Shown here in pieces: positions 26,748 through 34,872 of a stretch of DNA of 60,768 nt; the first letter of the stretch is position 1; each line of letters starts with the position of its first letter. The translations under genes and the position numbers were made by a program. Below the pieces are notes generated by a model. The model did not search any database, was not told the DNA's origin, and worked only from the letters and a program-made list of their open reading frames with translations. Source of the stretch: Burkholderiales bacterium (GTDB taxonomy: Bacteria; Pseudomonadota; Gammaproteobacteria; Burkholderiales; SG8-39). The stretch spans positions 1 through 60,768 of the forward strand of contig JACZJV010000127.1 of assembly GCA_014860355.1 (NCBI GenBank), written 5' to 3'.

Positions 26748-27296
26748 TTCAGCCTACATGATAACGTCCCAAGCAGGATTTATCGCCATCGTCATGATCT
26801 GCGCCGTCACCACGGTTGCGTAAGTCCGTGCGCCTTCGCCGCAGGAGATCTCGACTTGTTGTTGTTCTTGTGCCATCGCTGCTTTCTTTCTTGTTCTTTT
26901 TGTTTGTTGTTCACGCCCGCCAGCTGGGCGCCGTTTCGCATTTTCATATCATTGTTCATCGGTCCCTTGCAAGAAGAGAGCGCATCGGCGTGGAATCGCC
27001 GGGAAAATACGCTCCCAGACACGCCGCCGCCCATGCACAGCGCGCCGTAGATTGTCTGCGCGGTTTCCAGAGCCGGGATGCAATCGCAGCCCGAAGGGCA
27101 ACACCGCCGGTAGTTTAAGGCCTGTCTGTGGCTTTAACTCCTTGCGTGGTTGTATCTCATGCTTCTCACCGTCGCACGGCGCGCCCGCCGTTCAATGGCC
27201 TGCCCGCTCATAGTTTCCGAGTTGGCCATGAGCCGCGGGCTTGTTCGCCGTGCTCTGTGTTCGCTCATCGAAAACAACCAACGAGGAGCTTGAAAA
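26748..27296. other. Gap between the antiporter and a small-gene cluster
   Basis: No supported gene in about 550 bp; open frames here lack ribosome binding sites. It must hold the divergent promoters of the antiporter and of the small genes starting at 27297, but I find no clear hexamers. A CTTTCTTTCTTGTTCTTTTT pyrimidine run occurs around 26880-26900. Confidence 0.4.
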
Positions 27297-27503
27297 ATGA
27301 CACAGACAGAAAAACACACACCGGCGTATGTAGCCTACTTCGTCCCCGATCGGGAAAACCCTTTCTGGACGCGCATAGGGGCGGCGTGGAAGCACAAGGA
27401 CGGCGACGGATTCACGCTGCAGCTCGACCTTATGCCAGCTTCAGCAGGGCGCATCGTCCTACGCACATCCGAGGCGAAACCCGAACCGGAGGCGGGCGCG
27501 TAA
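27297..27503 (+). CDS. Small hypothetical protein (68 aa)
   Basis: Family not named with certainty. Acidic/basic mix; VAYFVPDRENPFWTRIGAAWKHKDGDGFTLQLDLMPASAGRIVLR reads as a compact beta-rich domain of the kind found in small conjugation-element proteins (DUF736-like), ending in an Ala/Glu-rich tail. GAGGAGCTTGAAA precedes the ATG. First of three closely spaced small genes (27297, 27537, 27773). Confidence 0.65.
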   Translation: MTQTEKHTPAYVAYFVPDRENPFWTRIGAAWKHKDGDGFTLQLDLMPASAGRIVLRTSEAKPEPEAGA

Positions 27504-27536
27504 GCGCCCCCCTTCCTTTTTACAGGAGGACAAACC

Positions 27537-27770
27537 ATGCCTATAAACAACCGCGAAAGAGCCGATCACGCAAGCGAGGCCCTTGCGGCCTACCTGCGCA
27601 GCAAGGGCGAATACGACAGTCCCAAACCCTTGGACGGCTTCATCGAAGATTACGAAATCTCCGACCTCATTTGCGATCTTCTGCATTTGTCCGATGCCCT
27701 GGGCTTTGGCGCTGCACAGCAGATTTCAAGGGCGTTAATACACTATGGACCAGAAAAGGCAGAGGGATAG
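27537..27770 (+). CDS. Small hypothetical protein (77 aa)
   Basis: Not recognised. Mostly helical: ADHASEALAAYLRSKGEYDSP, then EISDLICDLLHLSDALGFGAAQQISRALIHYGPE. ACAGGAGGACAAACC before the ATG is a strong ribosome binding site. Lies 33 bp after the previous small gene and 2 bp before the next. Comparable helical genes are common beside antirestriction genes on plasmids, but no role can be assigned. Confidence 0.7.
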   Translation: MPINNRERADHASEALAAYLRSKGEYDSPKPLDGFIEDYEISDLICDLLHLSDALGFGAAQQISRALIHYGPEKAEG

Positions 27771-27772
27771 CC

Positions 27773-27994
27773 ATGAAGAACCCGAATGAAAATTGCCTTG
27801 AAGGCATGCGCTGCCCTCAATGCAAATCCTTCGGCCCGTTCCTCATAAGTGCCGACGTTCTCCTCTCCGTCAGTGATGACGGCGCGGTGCTCGATGATTT
27901 TGCAAATATGGAATGGGAGGACAGTAACGACTGCCGTTGTCCCGCTTGCGACCATGAGGGCGTTGTGAGCGATTTCCGCGAGTCGCCTTCTTGA
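27773..27994 (+). CDS. Small zinc-ribbon-like protein (73 aa)
   Basis: Two cysteine pairs, CPQC near the N-terminus and CRCPAC near the C-terminus, would bind one zinc ion. Between them is an acidic segment (SDDGAVLDDFANMEWEDSND). ATG at 27773 is 2 bp after the previous stop, so it is probably translated by coupling. A DNA- or RNA-binding accessory protein of the element is possible; no family name is claimed. Confidence 0.65.
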   Translation: MKNPNENCLEGMRCPQCKSFGPFLISADVLLSVSDDGAVLDDFANMEWEDSNDCRCPACDHEGVVSDFRESPS

Positions 27995-28147
27995 GGATAA
28001 ACGCGCCGACGAGGGATGCTGAATAGACAAAACCGCCTTGCATGCGCGCGTATGCAAGGCGGTTTTGCTTGCCGCGCGCGGGCCTGCGCGCTCTACTAGA
28101 AGCCGACGCGCGCGCGATGAACACCAATGAAAAAGAGGGACCCGAAC

Positions 28148-28378
28148 ATGCAGACCTACGACGCTTTTTCAGTCGAAAAATACGAGTACCAGGGCAAGCC
28201 CCGGCGCAAGTTTCACAAGATTGGCCGGATGATCCAGAACAAGGACGGCGAAGCCTTCTCCCTTTACATTCCCAATGGCATCGCCATTTCAGGGCACATC
28301 TTCATTGCCCCGGTCGGACAAACGGAAGACCAGCTCATGGTTCACTACAAATGCGCCGCCGACCAGTTCGGGCTCTGA
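28148..28378 (+). CDS. Small hypothetical protein (76 aa)
   Basis: Begins MQTYDAFSVEKYEYQGKPRRKFHKIG and contains GEAFSLYIPNGIAISGHIFIAP, which resembles the 68-residue protein at 27297 in layout (lysine/arginine-rich start, then hydrophobic strands), so they may be distant relatives. The ATG at 28148 is preferred because AGAGGGA is about 8 bp upstream; an in-frame ATG at 28127 is possible. Function unknown. Confidence 0.6.
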   Translation: MQTYDAFSVEKYEYQGKPRRKFHKIGRMIQNKDGEAFSLYIPNGIAISGHIFIAPVGQTEDQLMVHYKCAADQFGL

Positions 28379-28442
28379 ACTAAAGGTAATGCGGTGTGCC
28401 GCAGAGGCCGTGATCGCCGACGCGACCGCAGTAAGGCAGGGA

Positions 28443-29471
28443 TCAGGGTCCCGCTGGCTTGGCTGCGGCAACGCGAGCGCTGCCGTTAGCCTTCTTTTGC
28501 TGCGCGATGCGAACCGGGTCGAGATTCGGATCGGCATGCTGAAACGCGCGATTGGCTTCGTGGGTCATCTCCCGCCATTGGTCCTCTGTCATCTCTGTTT
28601 TAGGTTGCAGACCGTGGAGGTAATCGGCGGCGGTCTGCGCTTTACTCGATGCCGTGAAGATGGCCCGCTTGTCGTTTTTGAGAACCTGAAGCCAGTTCCC
28701 GATGTAGGCGGCGTGATCGGGGCGCGGCTCGCTCGTCAGGCCAAGGTCTGAAACGACAAACGCTGCGCCGAGTTCCGCCACCAGTTCCTCCATCGCGTAG
28801 GCCTGCTCTCCAAAGCGGCCCGTCATGTCGCGATCGAGACGATGCTTTGCGCCGCTCCAGTGGGTCGTTTCGTGGGACAAGGTGGCGTAGTAGGCGGTGG
28901 TGTCGCGGAACACCTCGAAGGGAGGCATGGCGATGACATCCTTGCCGGGGCTGTAGAACGCCCGGTTCCCGCCATGGCGGATCTCCGCGTTCAGGCTCGC
29001 GAAAAAACTCTCAGCTCTTTCGTTTCTCTCCCCCGGCGCAGCCTGCGGTAGGGTAGGAGGCGTGTAGCCATCCACCTGGTCGGCATTGAATACGCGATAC
29101 GCGCGCGCAAGCATGCGCTTGTCTTCGGTGGTGCTCTCCCGTCCGCTTTCGCCATCGTCGCCGGGTTTCTCGTCGTCGATGAACTTCCAGAACACGATGA
29201 CGGAGGAGCGCGCGCCTTTTTGCACCTGAGCGCCGATGCTCTTCCATTGCTCATAGGTGGCCCAGATGCCGGTGCTGAAATTCTTCTCCATCGCATCGAC
29301 CCAAAGCGCTATGGTGTTGACGCCCCGATAAGGCTTGCCGGTAACGGCATTGACAGGCAGGCTTGCGCCGTTGCCGTTGTGCCAGGGCATTTTGAATTCA
29401 TCAGCCCCGGCTTCGATCGCCGCGATAATCTTGTTGGTAATTTCTTCGTAGACATCGACCTGTTTGACCAT
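28443..29471 (-). CDS. ardC: ArdC-family antirestriction protein, copy 2
   Basis: 342 residues. Same layout as the 23848 protein: VDVYEEITNKIIAAIEAG N-terminal domain, GKPYRGVNTIALW, then SHETTHW (H-E-x-x-H) and EELVAELGAAFVVSDLGL in the metallopeptidase domain. It adds about 30 residues at the C-terminus (basic, AAAKPAG). The two copies differ throughout, so the duplication is old or they were acquired separately. Encoded on the opposite strand to copy 1. Would protect the element from host restriction on entry. Confidence 0.9.
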   Translation of the reverse strand: MVKQVDVYEEITNKIIAAIEAGADEFKMPWHNGNGASLPVNAVTGKPYRGVNTIALWVDAMEKNFSTGIWATYEQWKSIGAQVQKGARSSVIVFWKFIDDEKPGDDGESGRESTTEDKRMLARAYRVFNADQVDGYTPPTLPQAAPGERNERAESFFASLNAEIRHGGNRAFYSPGKDVIAMPPFEVFRDTTAYYATLSHETTHWSGAKHRLDRDMTGRFGEQAYAMEELVAELGAAFVVSDLGLTSEPRPDHAAYIGNWLQVLKNDKRAIFTASSKAQTAADYLHGLQPKTEMTEDQWREMTHEANRAFQHADPNLDPVRIAQQKKANGSARVAAAKPAGP

Positions 29472-30077
29472 GACGGCATCCTTTCTTGTTCTTCTTCTCG
29501 TATGGTTGTGATTAGCTCATAGCACATACCTTTAGTAGTACACCCGGAGCAGTAAAGATCTGGTTAACGGCCGTCATGACCGGCCTCCTTGCGTGGAGGG
29601 ATACGGGACGCATAGTCCTTGAGCCAGACGATGTGAACCACGGGGCGGAAATTCCCCCGCAGCAGGGGCCGGGGCCGCGCCACATGCCCCCGTGGCACGC
29701 CCCCGGCGATTTCGATTAAGTGCCATTCCCCCAAGTTAAAAACACTGCGCAACCGGTGCGCCAGGTTCCCTGTCACTTGGTTGCTGAGCAACGGCCACGT
29801 CCCGCGAAGCGGGACAAATCTTGAAGATGCGCGCCTTCGCGCTGCGCTTGAAAATCTGACCTTCCGAAACGCAGCCGCCCGATGCGGCTTGCCCGCTCAC
29901 TTTCTTTCGCCCCTCATCTTCGAGTGAAGGGGACGAAAGCGTGAGCAGCAAGAGCAAGCCGCCAAAGCCGGGCGGCTAAAGCATTTCCACATCAAAAAAT
30001 CCCCCTCCCGTCCCCTAAGGGGAGGCGAAGAGAACTCCGCATGAGCAGCAGTTTTTAAACAGCGCAAGGAGGCGCAA
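29472..30077. other. Gap with methylase-like remnant and palindromes
   Basis: No intact gene. On the minus strand around 29595-29655 the frame RPVVHIVWLKDYASR closely matches a block of the adenine methylase at 53865 (RPVGHIVWPKDYASS), with no other methylase motif nearby. The stretch 29998-30032 has a CCTCCC...GGGGAGG inverted repeat. The end of the gap holds AAGGAGG for the RadC-like gene. Confidence 0.5.
29595..29655 (-). pseudogene. Short remnant of a DNA adenine methylase
   Basis: About 20 residues (NFRPVVHIVWLKDYASR) equal to the middle of the 53865 methylase with two substitutions, flanked by unrelated residues. The DPPY and FxGxG motifs are absent. It is too short to be functional. 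Confidence 0.5.
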
Positions 30078-30710
30078 ATGTTGCTCAGCAATCAGGTTGT
30101 AAACGCATCTAGTCTTGAACTGCTTTCGGCGATCCTCGGCAACCGCAAGACGGCGGAAACGCTGCTCCGCCATGCGAAGGGGTCTTTATTCGCTCTTTTG
30201 CATCAAGCCCCGCAGGAAAACGCGGACCTGTTTTGTTCAGAAGGCAAAGGAGCCTATGCAGGCGATCCTTATTTGAAATTGCAGGCCGCGCGCGAACTCG
30301 CAGCCCGCGCCATCGCTGAGGAACTCGGACATAGGGACGCGCTCAGCAGCCCCGCCGCCGTCCGCGATCTTCTCAAGCACCGCATGGCAGGCTTACAGCA
30401 CGAGGTTTTCGTGGTGCTCTTGCTGGACGCGCAGAACCGGGTTATTGCGTTCGAGGAGCTTTTCCGGGGAACATTAACGCAGACGAGCGTTTATCCGCGC
30501 GAAGTCGTGAAAGCCGCCCTTAAGGCCAACGCCGCCGCTGTGATCTTCGCCCATAACCACCCCTCAGGCGTAGCGGAACCGAGCCGCGCCGACGAGCACC
30601 TGACCAGCGCCCTCAAGCAGGCTCTTGCGCTTGTCGATGTTAAAACGCTGGATCATTTCATAGTGGCCGGCACGAGCACGCTCTCGTTCGCCGAAAGGGG
30701 ATTGCTGTAA
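30078..30710 (+). CDS. radC: RadC-family JAB/MPN domain protein
   Basis: 210 residues. C-terminal JAB metalloprotease-like fold with [16 protein letters not shown], then the metal-binding [14 protein letters not shown] (H-x-H ... S ... D) and TLDHFIVAG. The N-terminal HhH region is reduced, as in many accessory RadC proteins of plasmids and ICEs. Role unknown; once linked to repair, it is typical cargo of mobile elements. AAGGAGG is 5 bp from the ATG. Terminator follows. Confidence 0.88.
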   Translation: MLLSNQVVNASSLELLSAILGNRKTAETLLRHAKGSLFALLHQAPQENADLFCSEGKGAYAGDPYLKLQAARELAARAIAEELGHRDALSSPAAVRDLLKHRMAGLQHEVFVVLLLDAQNRVIAFEELFRGTLTQTSVYPREVVKAALKANAAAVIFAHNHPSGVAEPSRADEHLTSALKQALALVDVKTLDHFIVAGTSTLSFAERGLL

Positions 30711-30720
30711 AGAAATTTCG

Positions 30721-30748
30721 CGAAGGGGCTTCCGCCCCTTCGCCTTCC
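30721..30748 (+). terminator. Terminator after radC
   Basis: Stem CGAAGGGGC / GCCCCTTCG with TTCC loop and a short T/C-rich tail (CTTCCCC). Moderately convincing. Confidence 0.5.
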
Positions 30749-30769
30749 CCGAGCGGGACCGGCAACATC

Positions 30770-30988
30770 TTACGAGCCTGCCGGCTTCGCCGGCTTCTTG
30801 CCAGATTTACGGCCCGGCCTGCCTTTTCCCTTTACCGCGACGGTCATGCCTGCCTGCGCGGCCAGCTTACGGATTTGATCGAGGGCCGTTTTTTTCTTGT
30901 CCTGCTCGCGCTTTTTCAGAAGCGCCTGCGCATCGGCAATCAGAGTCTTTAACTGCTCATCGGTCATTTTGTCGAGCTGGTCTTTCAT
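30770..30988 (-). CDS. Small H-NS-like protein with basic tail (72 aa)
   Basis: Residues 1-40 (KDQLDKMTDEQLKTLIADAQALLKKREQDKK) form an amphipathic coiled coil as in H-NS oligomerisation domains; the C-terminus is VAVKGKGRPGRKSGKKPAKP, which has an AT-hook-like GRPGRK core. H-NS-like proteins on plasmids keep foreign AT-rich genes silent. The usual H-NS DNA-binding signature (W-x-GRG-R-P) is not present, so the function is inferred. Confidence 0.55.
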   Translation of the reverse strand: MKDQLDKMTDEQLKTLIADAQALLKKREQDKKKTALDQIRKLAAQAGMTVAVKGKGRPGRKSGKKPAKPAGS

Positions 30989-31037
30989 GAATACCCCCTA
31001 TTTTCGGTATAGAAGCCCGTAGGTGAGCCTTTTGCGT

Positions 31038-31619
31038 CTACCGCTTCGGTTTACCCAGCGCCGGACTGGAACCACCACGCAGCGAAGGACGGGGCGTTGA
31101 ACCCGGTAACAGGCGGGCAGGCTTGCCCGGCGGGCTCAATGAGGGCGCATCGGCTCCGGCCAGCGACTCGAGAGATACAAGCGGGCCGCTGTCGCAGCCG
31201 CAACTGTCCCGGCACCGGAAATACCGCTCCCCCCCTTCCTCGCGTCGTCGTGCTCCGCATACGATCGTATTGCACTCAGCGCAGTGTATATATCCGCGTG
31301 TGTTCTGACACCACGGGCATATCCACTTGGAATTATCTACCTCACCCATAGAGACTTCGAGCAGGCGAGGCTTTGCACCGCCAAAGAGCGACCGCGGCTT
31401 TTCTTGTCCCACGTCTTTCGCAATCGAGCCAATGCGCCATTTTTCGCCCACACCCATGCGCTCATACGTGACCGTGAAGCCTCTATCGTGCTCGGCGCAG
31501 GCGCAGGCGATCGTAAAACGCTCTGGCTTGCCGGTCGCCTGCCGAAACGCTTTAACTTTTTGCGCGAATTCATCTTTGCGCGATAACGGCTTCCCGCTTT
31601 TGTCTTCAAGTGTTTTCAT
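31038..31619 (-). CDS. Zinc-ribbon protein (TerY-C-like metal-binding domain)
   Basis: 193 residues. N-terminal domain (ERFTIACACAEHDRGFTVTYERMG) unknown; central ICPWCQNTRGYIHCAECNTIVCG holds six cysteines in the pattern C-x2-C ... C-x2-C ... C, with further cysteines in FRCRDSCGCDSG. This resembles TerY-C and similar zinc domains. The C-terminus is Pro/Ser/Arg rich and probably disordered. The ATG (31619) overlaps the stop of the J-like gene (ATGA), so both are coupled to the coupling-protein operon. Confidence 0.65.
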   Translation of the reverse strand: MKTLEDKSGKPLSRKDEFAQKVKAFRQATGKPERFTIACACAEHDRGFTVTYERMGVGEKWRIGSIAKDVGQEKPRSLFGGAKPRLLEVSMGEVDNSKWICPWCQNTRGYIHCAECNTIVCGARRREEGGERYFRCRDSCGCDSGPLVSLESLAGADAPSLSPPGKPARLLPGSTPRPSLRGGSSPALGKPKR

Positions 31620-32299
31620 TTCCACCCCTTTTGCTTCTTGATGAGGTCGCGTGACGTGTTAATCAGCGTCGCCAACTCCTTGCTTCCCTTCTTGTCCTCA
31701 TGCACAACGCTCATGTACCGGTGCCATTTCTGGTCAAGCTCCTCTTTCGTGAATGCACCAGTATCAGGCAAACCGATCACGCGGCACGCGTACGCGAAGG
31801 GATCGGGCTCATCGGGCGCCTTTCGAAATGCCGAATCACCAGAGCGCGATTCTTCCCCGTCATTCGACTGCGGGCCATATCCGTGATGGAATGCCTCCTT
31901 AAATTCCTTGAATGTTTTGAACTGATCTCGATAATCTTTCTGCCAGAGCGCGCGCAGCCCTTTGTCCTCGTCAAGCCAATCCTGAAGTCCCGTCAGAACG
32001 CCGGACGCCCAATCGGCAACCGCCCGCCACAGCCAGGTTAAGGGCCAAATCAAATATCCGAGCAAAACCGCGATGGCTCTTCCCAGGCCGCGCAGCCCGG
32101 CGATCACCGCCGCCGAAATGCGCTCTGAAAGCCAGTGCGCCAGCTCGTCCCCCCAGAAAGCGAGATGTGCAAGGAGCATTTCACCGGCGCGCGCGAGGAC
32201 GGTCAAAAGAAGCCCTGCGCCGTAGAACGCGCCGACGACGATGATCAGTATGACCCACCATGGCAGGGCCCCGAACCACGACAAAAGGCTGTCCAGCAC
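31616..32299 (-). CDS. Membrane protein with a C-terminal J-like domain (HPD motif changed to HED)
   Basis: 227 residues. Four hydrophobic stretches in residues 1-100 (WWVILIIVVGAFYGAGLLLTVLA, then VIAGLRGLGRAIAVLLGYLIWPL). The C-terminal 70 residues look like a J-domain (DPFAYACRVIGLPDTGAFTKEELDQKWHRYMSVVHEDKKGSKELATLINTSRDLIKKQ), with VHEDK at the place of the HPD loop that activates DnaK; the P-to-E change makes canonical DnaK stimulation unlikely. GTG start at 32299. It follows the coupling protein by 41 bp. Confidence 0.6.
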   Translation of the reverse strand: MLDSLLSWFGALPWWVILIIVVGAFYGAGLLLTVLARAGEMLLAHLAFWGDELAHWLSERISAAVIAGLRGLGRAIAVLLGYLIWPLTWLWRAVADWASGVLTGLQDWLDEDKGLRALWQKDYRDQFKTFKEFKEAFHHGYGPQSNDGEESRSGDSAFRKAPDEPDPFAYACRVIGLPDTGAFTKEELDQKWHRYMSVVHEDKKGSKELATLINTSRDLIKKQKGWK

Positions 32300-32340
32300 G
32301 GCACGCTACGCCTGAGATGCACGACGAACAGGCGGGCTGT

Positions 32341-34050
32341 TCACTCGTCCGCCCTGTTGAACCACCACAAGACTCGCGGGCACGCCCCGCTGACGTAATA
32401 GCTGGTCTTCCCCTGCAGGCCCAGGTAATCGCAAACATGCCTGCCTTCCGAGAATCCCTCGCCCCTATTGACGACAGGTTGTGCGTAAAACACCGCGGCG
32501 GCGATATACAAGCACGCCGCCGTCAGCCCCGGCGCCAAGGCCCAGGCGAGGAGTTTTATCCCCGCGCCCGACAGCACCCGCCAGGGCGTCGAAAAGGGAA
32601 GTTTCGGCGTGCCTGAATGATAGGGATTGTCATAGAACTTTCCGCGCAACGAGGGCCGCTCCCAATAAGGGCGCGTCGCAAGAAACATCGGCGCCAGGCT
32701 GCCGATGATGGCGACCTGCCGGTCAGTCATGCGCATCACTTCCTCGGGCGTAATCAGACGCCGGCGCGCATGGCTTTTCGTGCGCCGGTCTTTTTCTCCT
32801 TCGCTTACGACTTCGACTGTGGCGTCGCCGCACAGCTTCGAGACATATTCGGCCGTCTCGTAGTCCCAGGCGCCAATGAATTGCTTCAATTCGGCATTGG
32901 CGACAAATCCCTCCCACCCGGTTCCGTACAGATCGCGGATCTGTCCGATATTCTGGAAGATCGGCCACAGCCACACACGGTATTTGCGCAAGGTCGCAAG
33001 CCCGTTCGCTACGCGGGCAACCCGGCCGAGCGATGCGAATTCGTCAAGAACAAAAAGAACCCGCCGCCGCGCCAGCGGCGGCCGTTGCATCGTCAAAAGC
33101 ATAATGCCCAGGATCAGGCGGGTCAGGCTCGAATAGGAATCCTTGTTTTCCAGGGGCATCACAAAGGAGATGACGCAGCCCCTATCTCCCTTCAGGTCCG
33201 TAAAGCGCGTATCGGATTGCGACAGAAAACGTTCGACGATTGGATCGTCAAGGAAATTCGTACACCTCTTCATGGTCGAAAGCACGCCCGAGAATTCTTC
33301 GGGCGCCTGCTCATTACGCCGGGCCATTTGGTCCGCCTCGTGGAGGACGGCCTTGGCCCAGGTTTGTTCTGTGGCCTGCATTGCGGCGATAAGCGCTTCC
33401 CACCGCTCCGTGTTGCTCGTGATGTAGTCCCGGATCGTGGCGAGATTCCGGCGCTCCGGCTTCTCGACCATGGCCGCGTGCATCAGAAGCGCCTTGAGGC
33501 CGCTTTGGGCCTCGTCGTTGAAGAAGCCCGTACTCTGCGATTCGTTTCCTGAACGGACGATAATCATCTCGGCCAGCAGCTCGGCGTCGCTGACAAATGA
33601 CTCGGATTCCGGGATCAGCAGATCAAGTGGATTGACGCTGTGCGACGGGAGCGCCGCCGGCGCTCCCGCGTGCATCTTCCAGGGGTTGAGGCAATAGAAA
33701 GTCAGCCCCTTCCTGCGCCATTCCTTGGCGGCGATCGCCGTGTTTTCGCCGCCGAAATCGCAGACGAAGAGATGCTCGTATCGCAGCAGATTTGGAATGA
33801 TCGCTGTCACGCCCTTTCCCGTACCCGTTGGCGCGACGGTCAGCAGATGACCATTGCCGGCGTAATGGACGCCGGAAAGCCCGTACCAGTCGCCGACGAG
33901 CACGCCGCCCGGTCGCATAAAGCCCTTGCGGTAGATTTTCCACAGACTGGCCCAGGCGGCTGAGCCGTGCGTCGTCAGCGGGCGCTTGAAGCGCCAGCGC
34001 AGCACGTACAAGGCGGCGATAACGCCGCCGATCCACAGCACCGCTTCCAT
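32341..34050 (-). CDS. traG: VirD4/TraG-type coupling protein
   Basis: 569 residues. Walker A GTGKGVTAIIPNLL (a form of GxxGxGK[ST]) after the N-terminal membrane segment, later Walker B FVLDEFASLGRV, and RNPYWER-like block near the C-terminus. It couples a relaxase-DNA complex to a type IV secretion channel. Two C-terminal membrane segments (VLSGAGIKLLAWALAPGLTAACLYIAAAVFY) are present. ATG at 34050 follows a strong GGGAGGGACC. Next two genes downstream (J-like and zinc protein) form an operon with it. No mating-pair formation genes are adjacent. Confidence 0.92.
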   Translation of the reverse strand: MEAVLWIGGVIAALYVLRWRFKRPLTTHGSAAWASLWKIYRKGFMRPGGVLVGDWYGLSGVHYAGNGHLLTVAPTGTGKGVTAIIPNLLRYEHLFVCDFGGENTAIAAKEWRRKGLTFYCLNPWKMHAGAPAALPSHSVNPLDLLIPESESFVSDAELLAEMIIVRSGNESQSTGFFNDEAQSGLKALLMHAAMVEKPERRNLATIRDYITSNTERWEALIAAMQATEQTWAKAVLHEADQMARRNEQAPEEFSGVLSTMKRCTNFLDDPIVERFLSQSDTRFTDLKGDRGCVISFVMPLENKDSYSSLTRLILGIMLLTMQRPPLARRRVLFVLDEFASLGRVARVANGLATLRKYRVWLWPIFQNIGQIRDLYGTGWEGFVANAELKQFIGAWDYETAEYVSKLCGDATVEVVSEGEKDRRTKSHARRRLITPEEVMRMTDRQVAIIGSLAPMFLATRPYWERPSLRGKFYDNPYHSGTPKLPFSTPWRVLSGAGIKLLAWALAPGLTAACLYIAAAVFYAQPVVNRGEGFSEGRHVCDYLGLQGKTSYYVSGACPRVLWWFNRADE

Positions 34051-34524
34051 GGTCCCTCCCCCGAAAACCCAGGCGTAAACGCGCGCCTCCTCTTGTTGAT
34101 GGATACAGCTAAAGCTTGTCGGTTCTGTCCTTTGGCGTTAACCTTCGGGCGCGTGTCATTTTTTTCGTGCGTCGAGAAGTCCTTATGTGGTAAAGATTAA
34201 TAGCATTACAGCCTGCAGCGCAAATCGTTAAGAAAGTAAAGCCTGTGGTTGTAACCGTTTTTTAAGCCTAATCCGCTATTCTGGGAGAAGCGGAAAAGCC
34301 GGATACGATAGCGCGCAAGATGTGCGCGGACACTCCGCGGGGCGGAGTTCTCCCGTTGGTCGCCGCGCGCATCTTGGCAAGGGGGCTCAAACGCCGCCCC
34401 CGTTGCATCCCCGGCTTTTTTTGTCCGGGCTTGGCATCGAGCCGGCCCCGGACAATGCAGCGTTTCGCCGCTGCGCCACGCCCAAGGGACCGCGCCCTTG
34501 GATGCGCGATAAGGGGGGGCTCTT
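34051..34524. promoter_or_regulatory. Putative oriT region between traG and mobC
   Basis: Non-coding between divergent traG and mobC. Around 34305-34385 a 13-14 bp inverted repeat CAAGATGTGCGCGG...CCGCGCGCATCTTG flanks ACTCCGCGGGGCGGAGT. Relaxase, MobC and the coupling protein flank it, the usual oriT position. The nick site itself cannot be called from sequence. A second hairpin with a T-run (CCCCGGCTTTTTTTGTCCGGG around 34405-34430) could be a terminator. Confidence 0.45.
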
Positions 34525-34872
34525 ATGGCACGGAGCGGGACAGACAAGCGGCAGCGTGCGTTGACGTTGACCGCACGCTTCAACGATCAGGAAGCTGCGC
34601 TGATACGCGAACAGGCCCAGCGAGCGGGCCTGTCCGTCGGCTCCCTGATCCGCTTCGCTTTGTTGAATGTCCCGCCACCCCGCGCCACAAGGAGCCCCAC
34701 GGTCAACCATGTGGAGGTTGCCCGTCTTATCGGAGAGCTTGGCCGGCTTTCGGACTCCCTCAACCGGCTGGCTTCTCATCCCGGCGCGGACCCGCGCGTG
34801 ATCGAGGAAGCCGCCCGCAATCTCTCCGAAATGCGCGTCGTCTGCCTTCTGGCTCTTGGGCGGCAGCCATGA
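34525..34872 (+). CDS. mobC: MobC-type relaxosome accessory protein
   Basis: 115 residues. N-terminal RHH-like segment TLTARFNDQEAALIREQAQRAGLSVGSLIRFALLN, then a helical part RLIGELGRLSDSLNRLASHPGADPRVIEEAARNLSEMR typical of MobC (helps open oriT DNA). Its stop TGA overlaps the ATG of the relaxase (ATGA). Strongly expressed translation start: GGGGGGCTCTT before ATG is an A-poor but G-rich site. Confidence 0.85.
   Translation: MARSGTDKRQRALTLTARFNDQEAALIREQAQRAGLSVGSLIRFALLNVPPPRATRSPTVNHVEVARLIGELGRLSDSLNRLASHPGADPRVIEEAARNLSEMRVVCLLALGRQP

Noticed and set aside
27128-27772. Long forward frame ending at 27994 as one 288-aa protein
   Set aside because: Only its last 73 codons (from 27773) follow a stop by 2 bp and have cysteine pairs; the rest overlaps two other genes with strong ribosome binding sites.
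34320-34868. N-terminal extension of the relaxase beginning at 34320
   Set aside because: mobC occupies the region in another frame and its stop overlaps the ATG at 34869; the extension has no RBS and is Arg/Pro/Gly rich.
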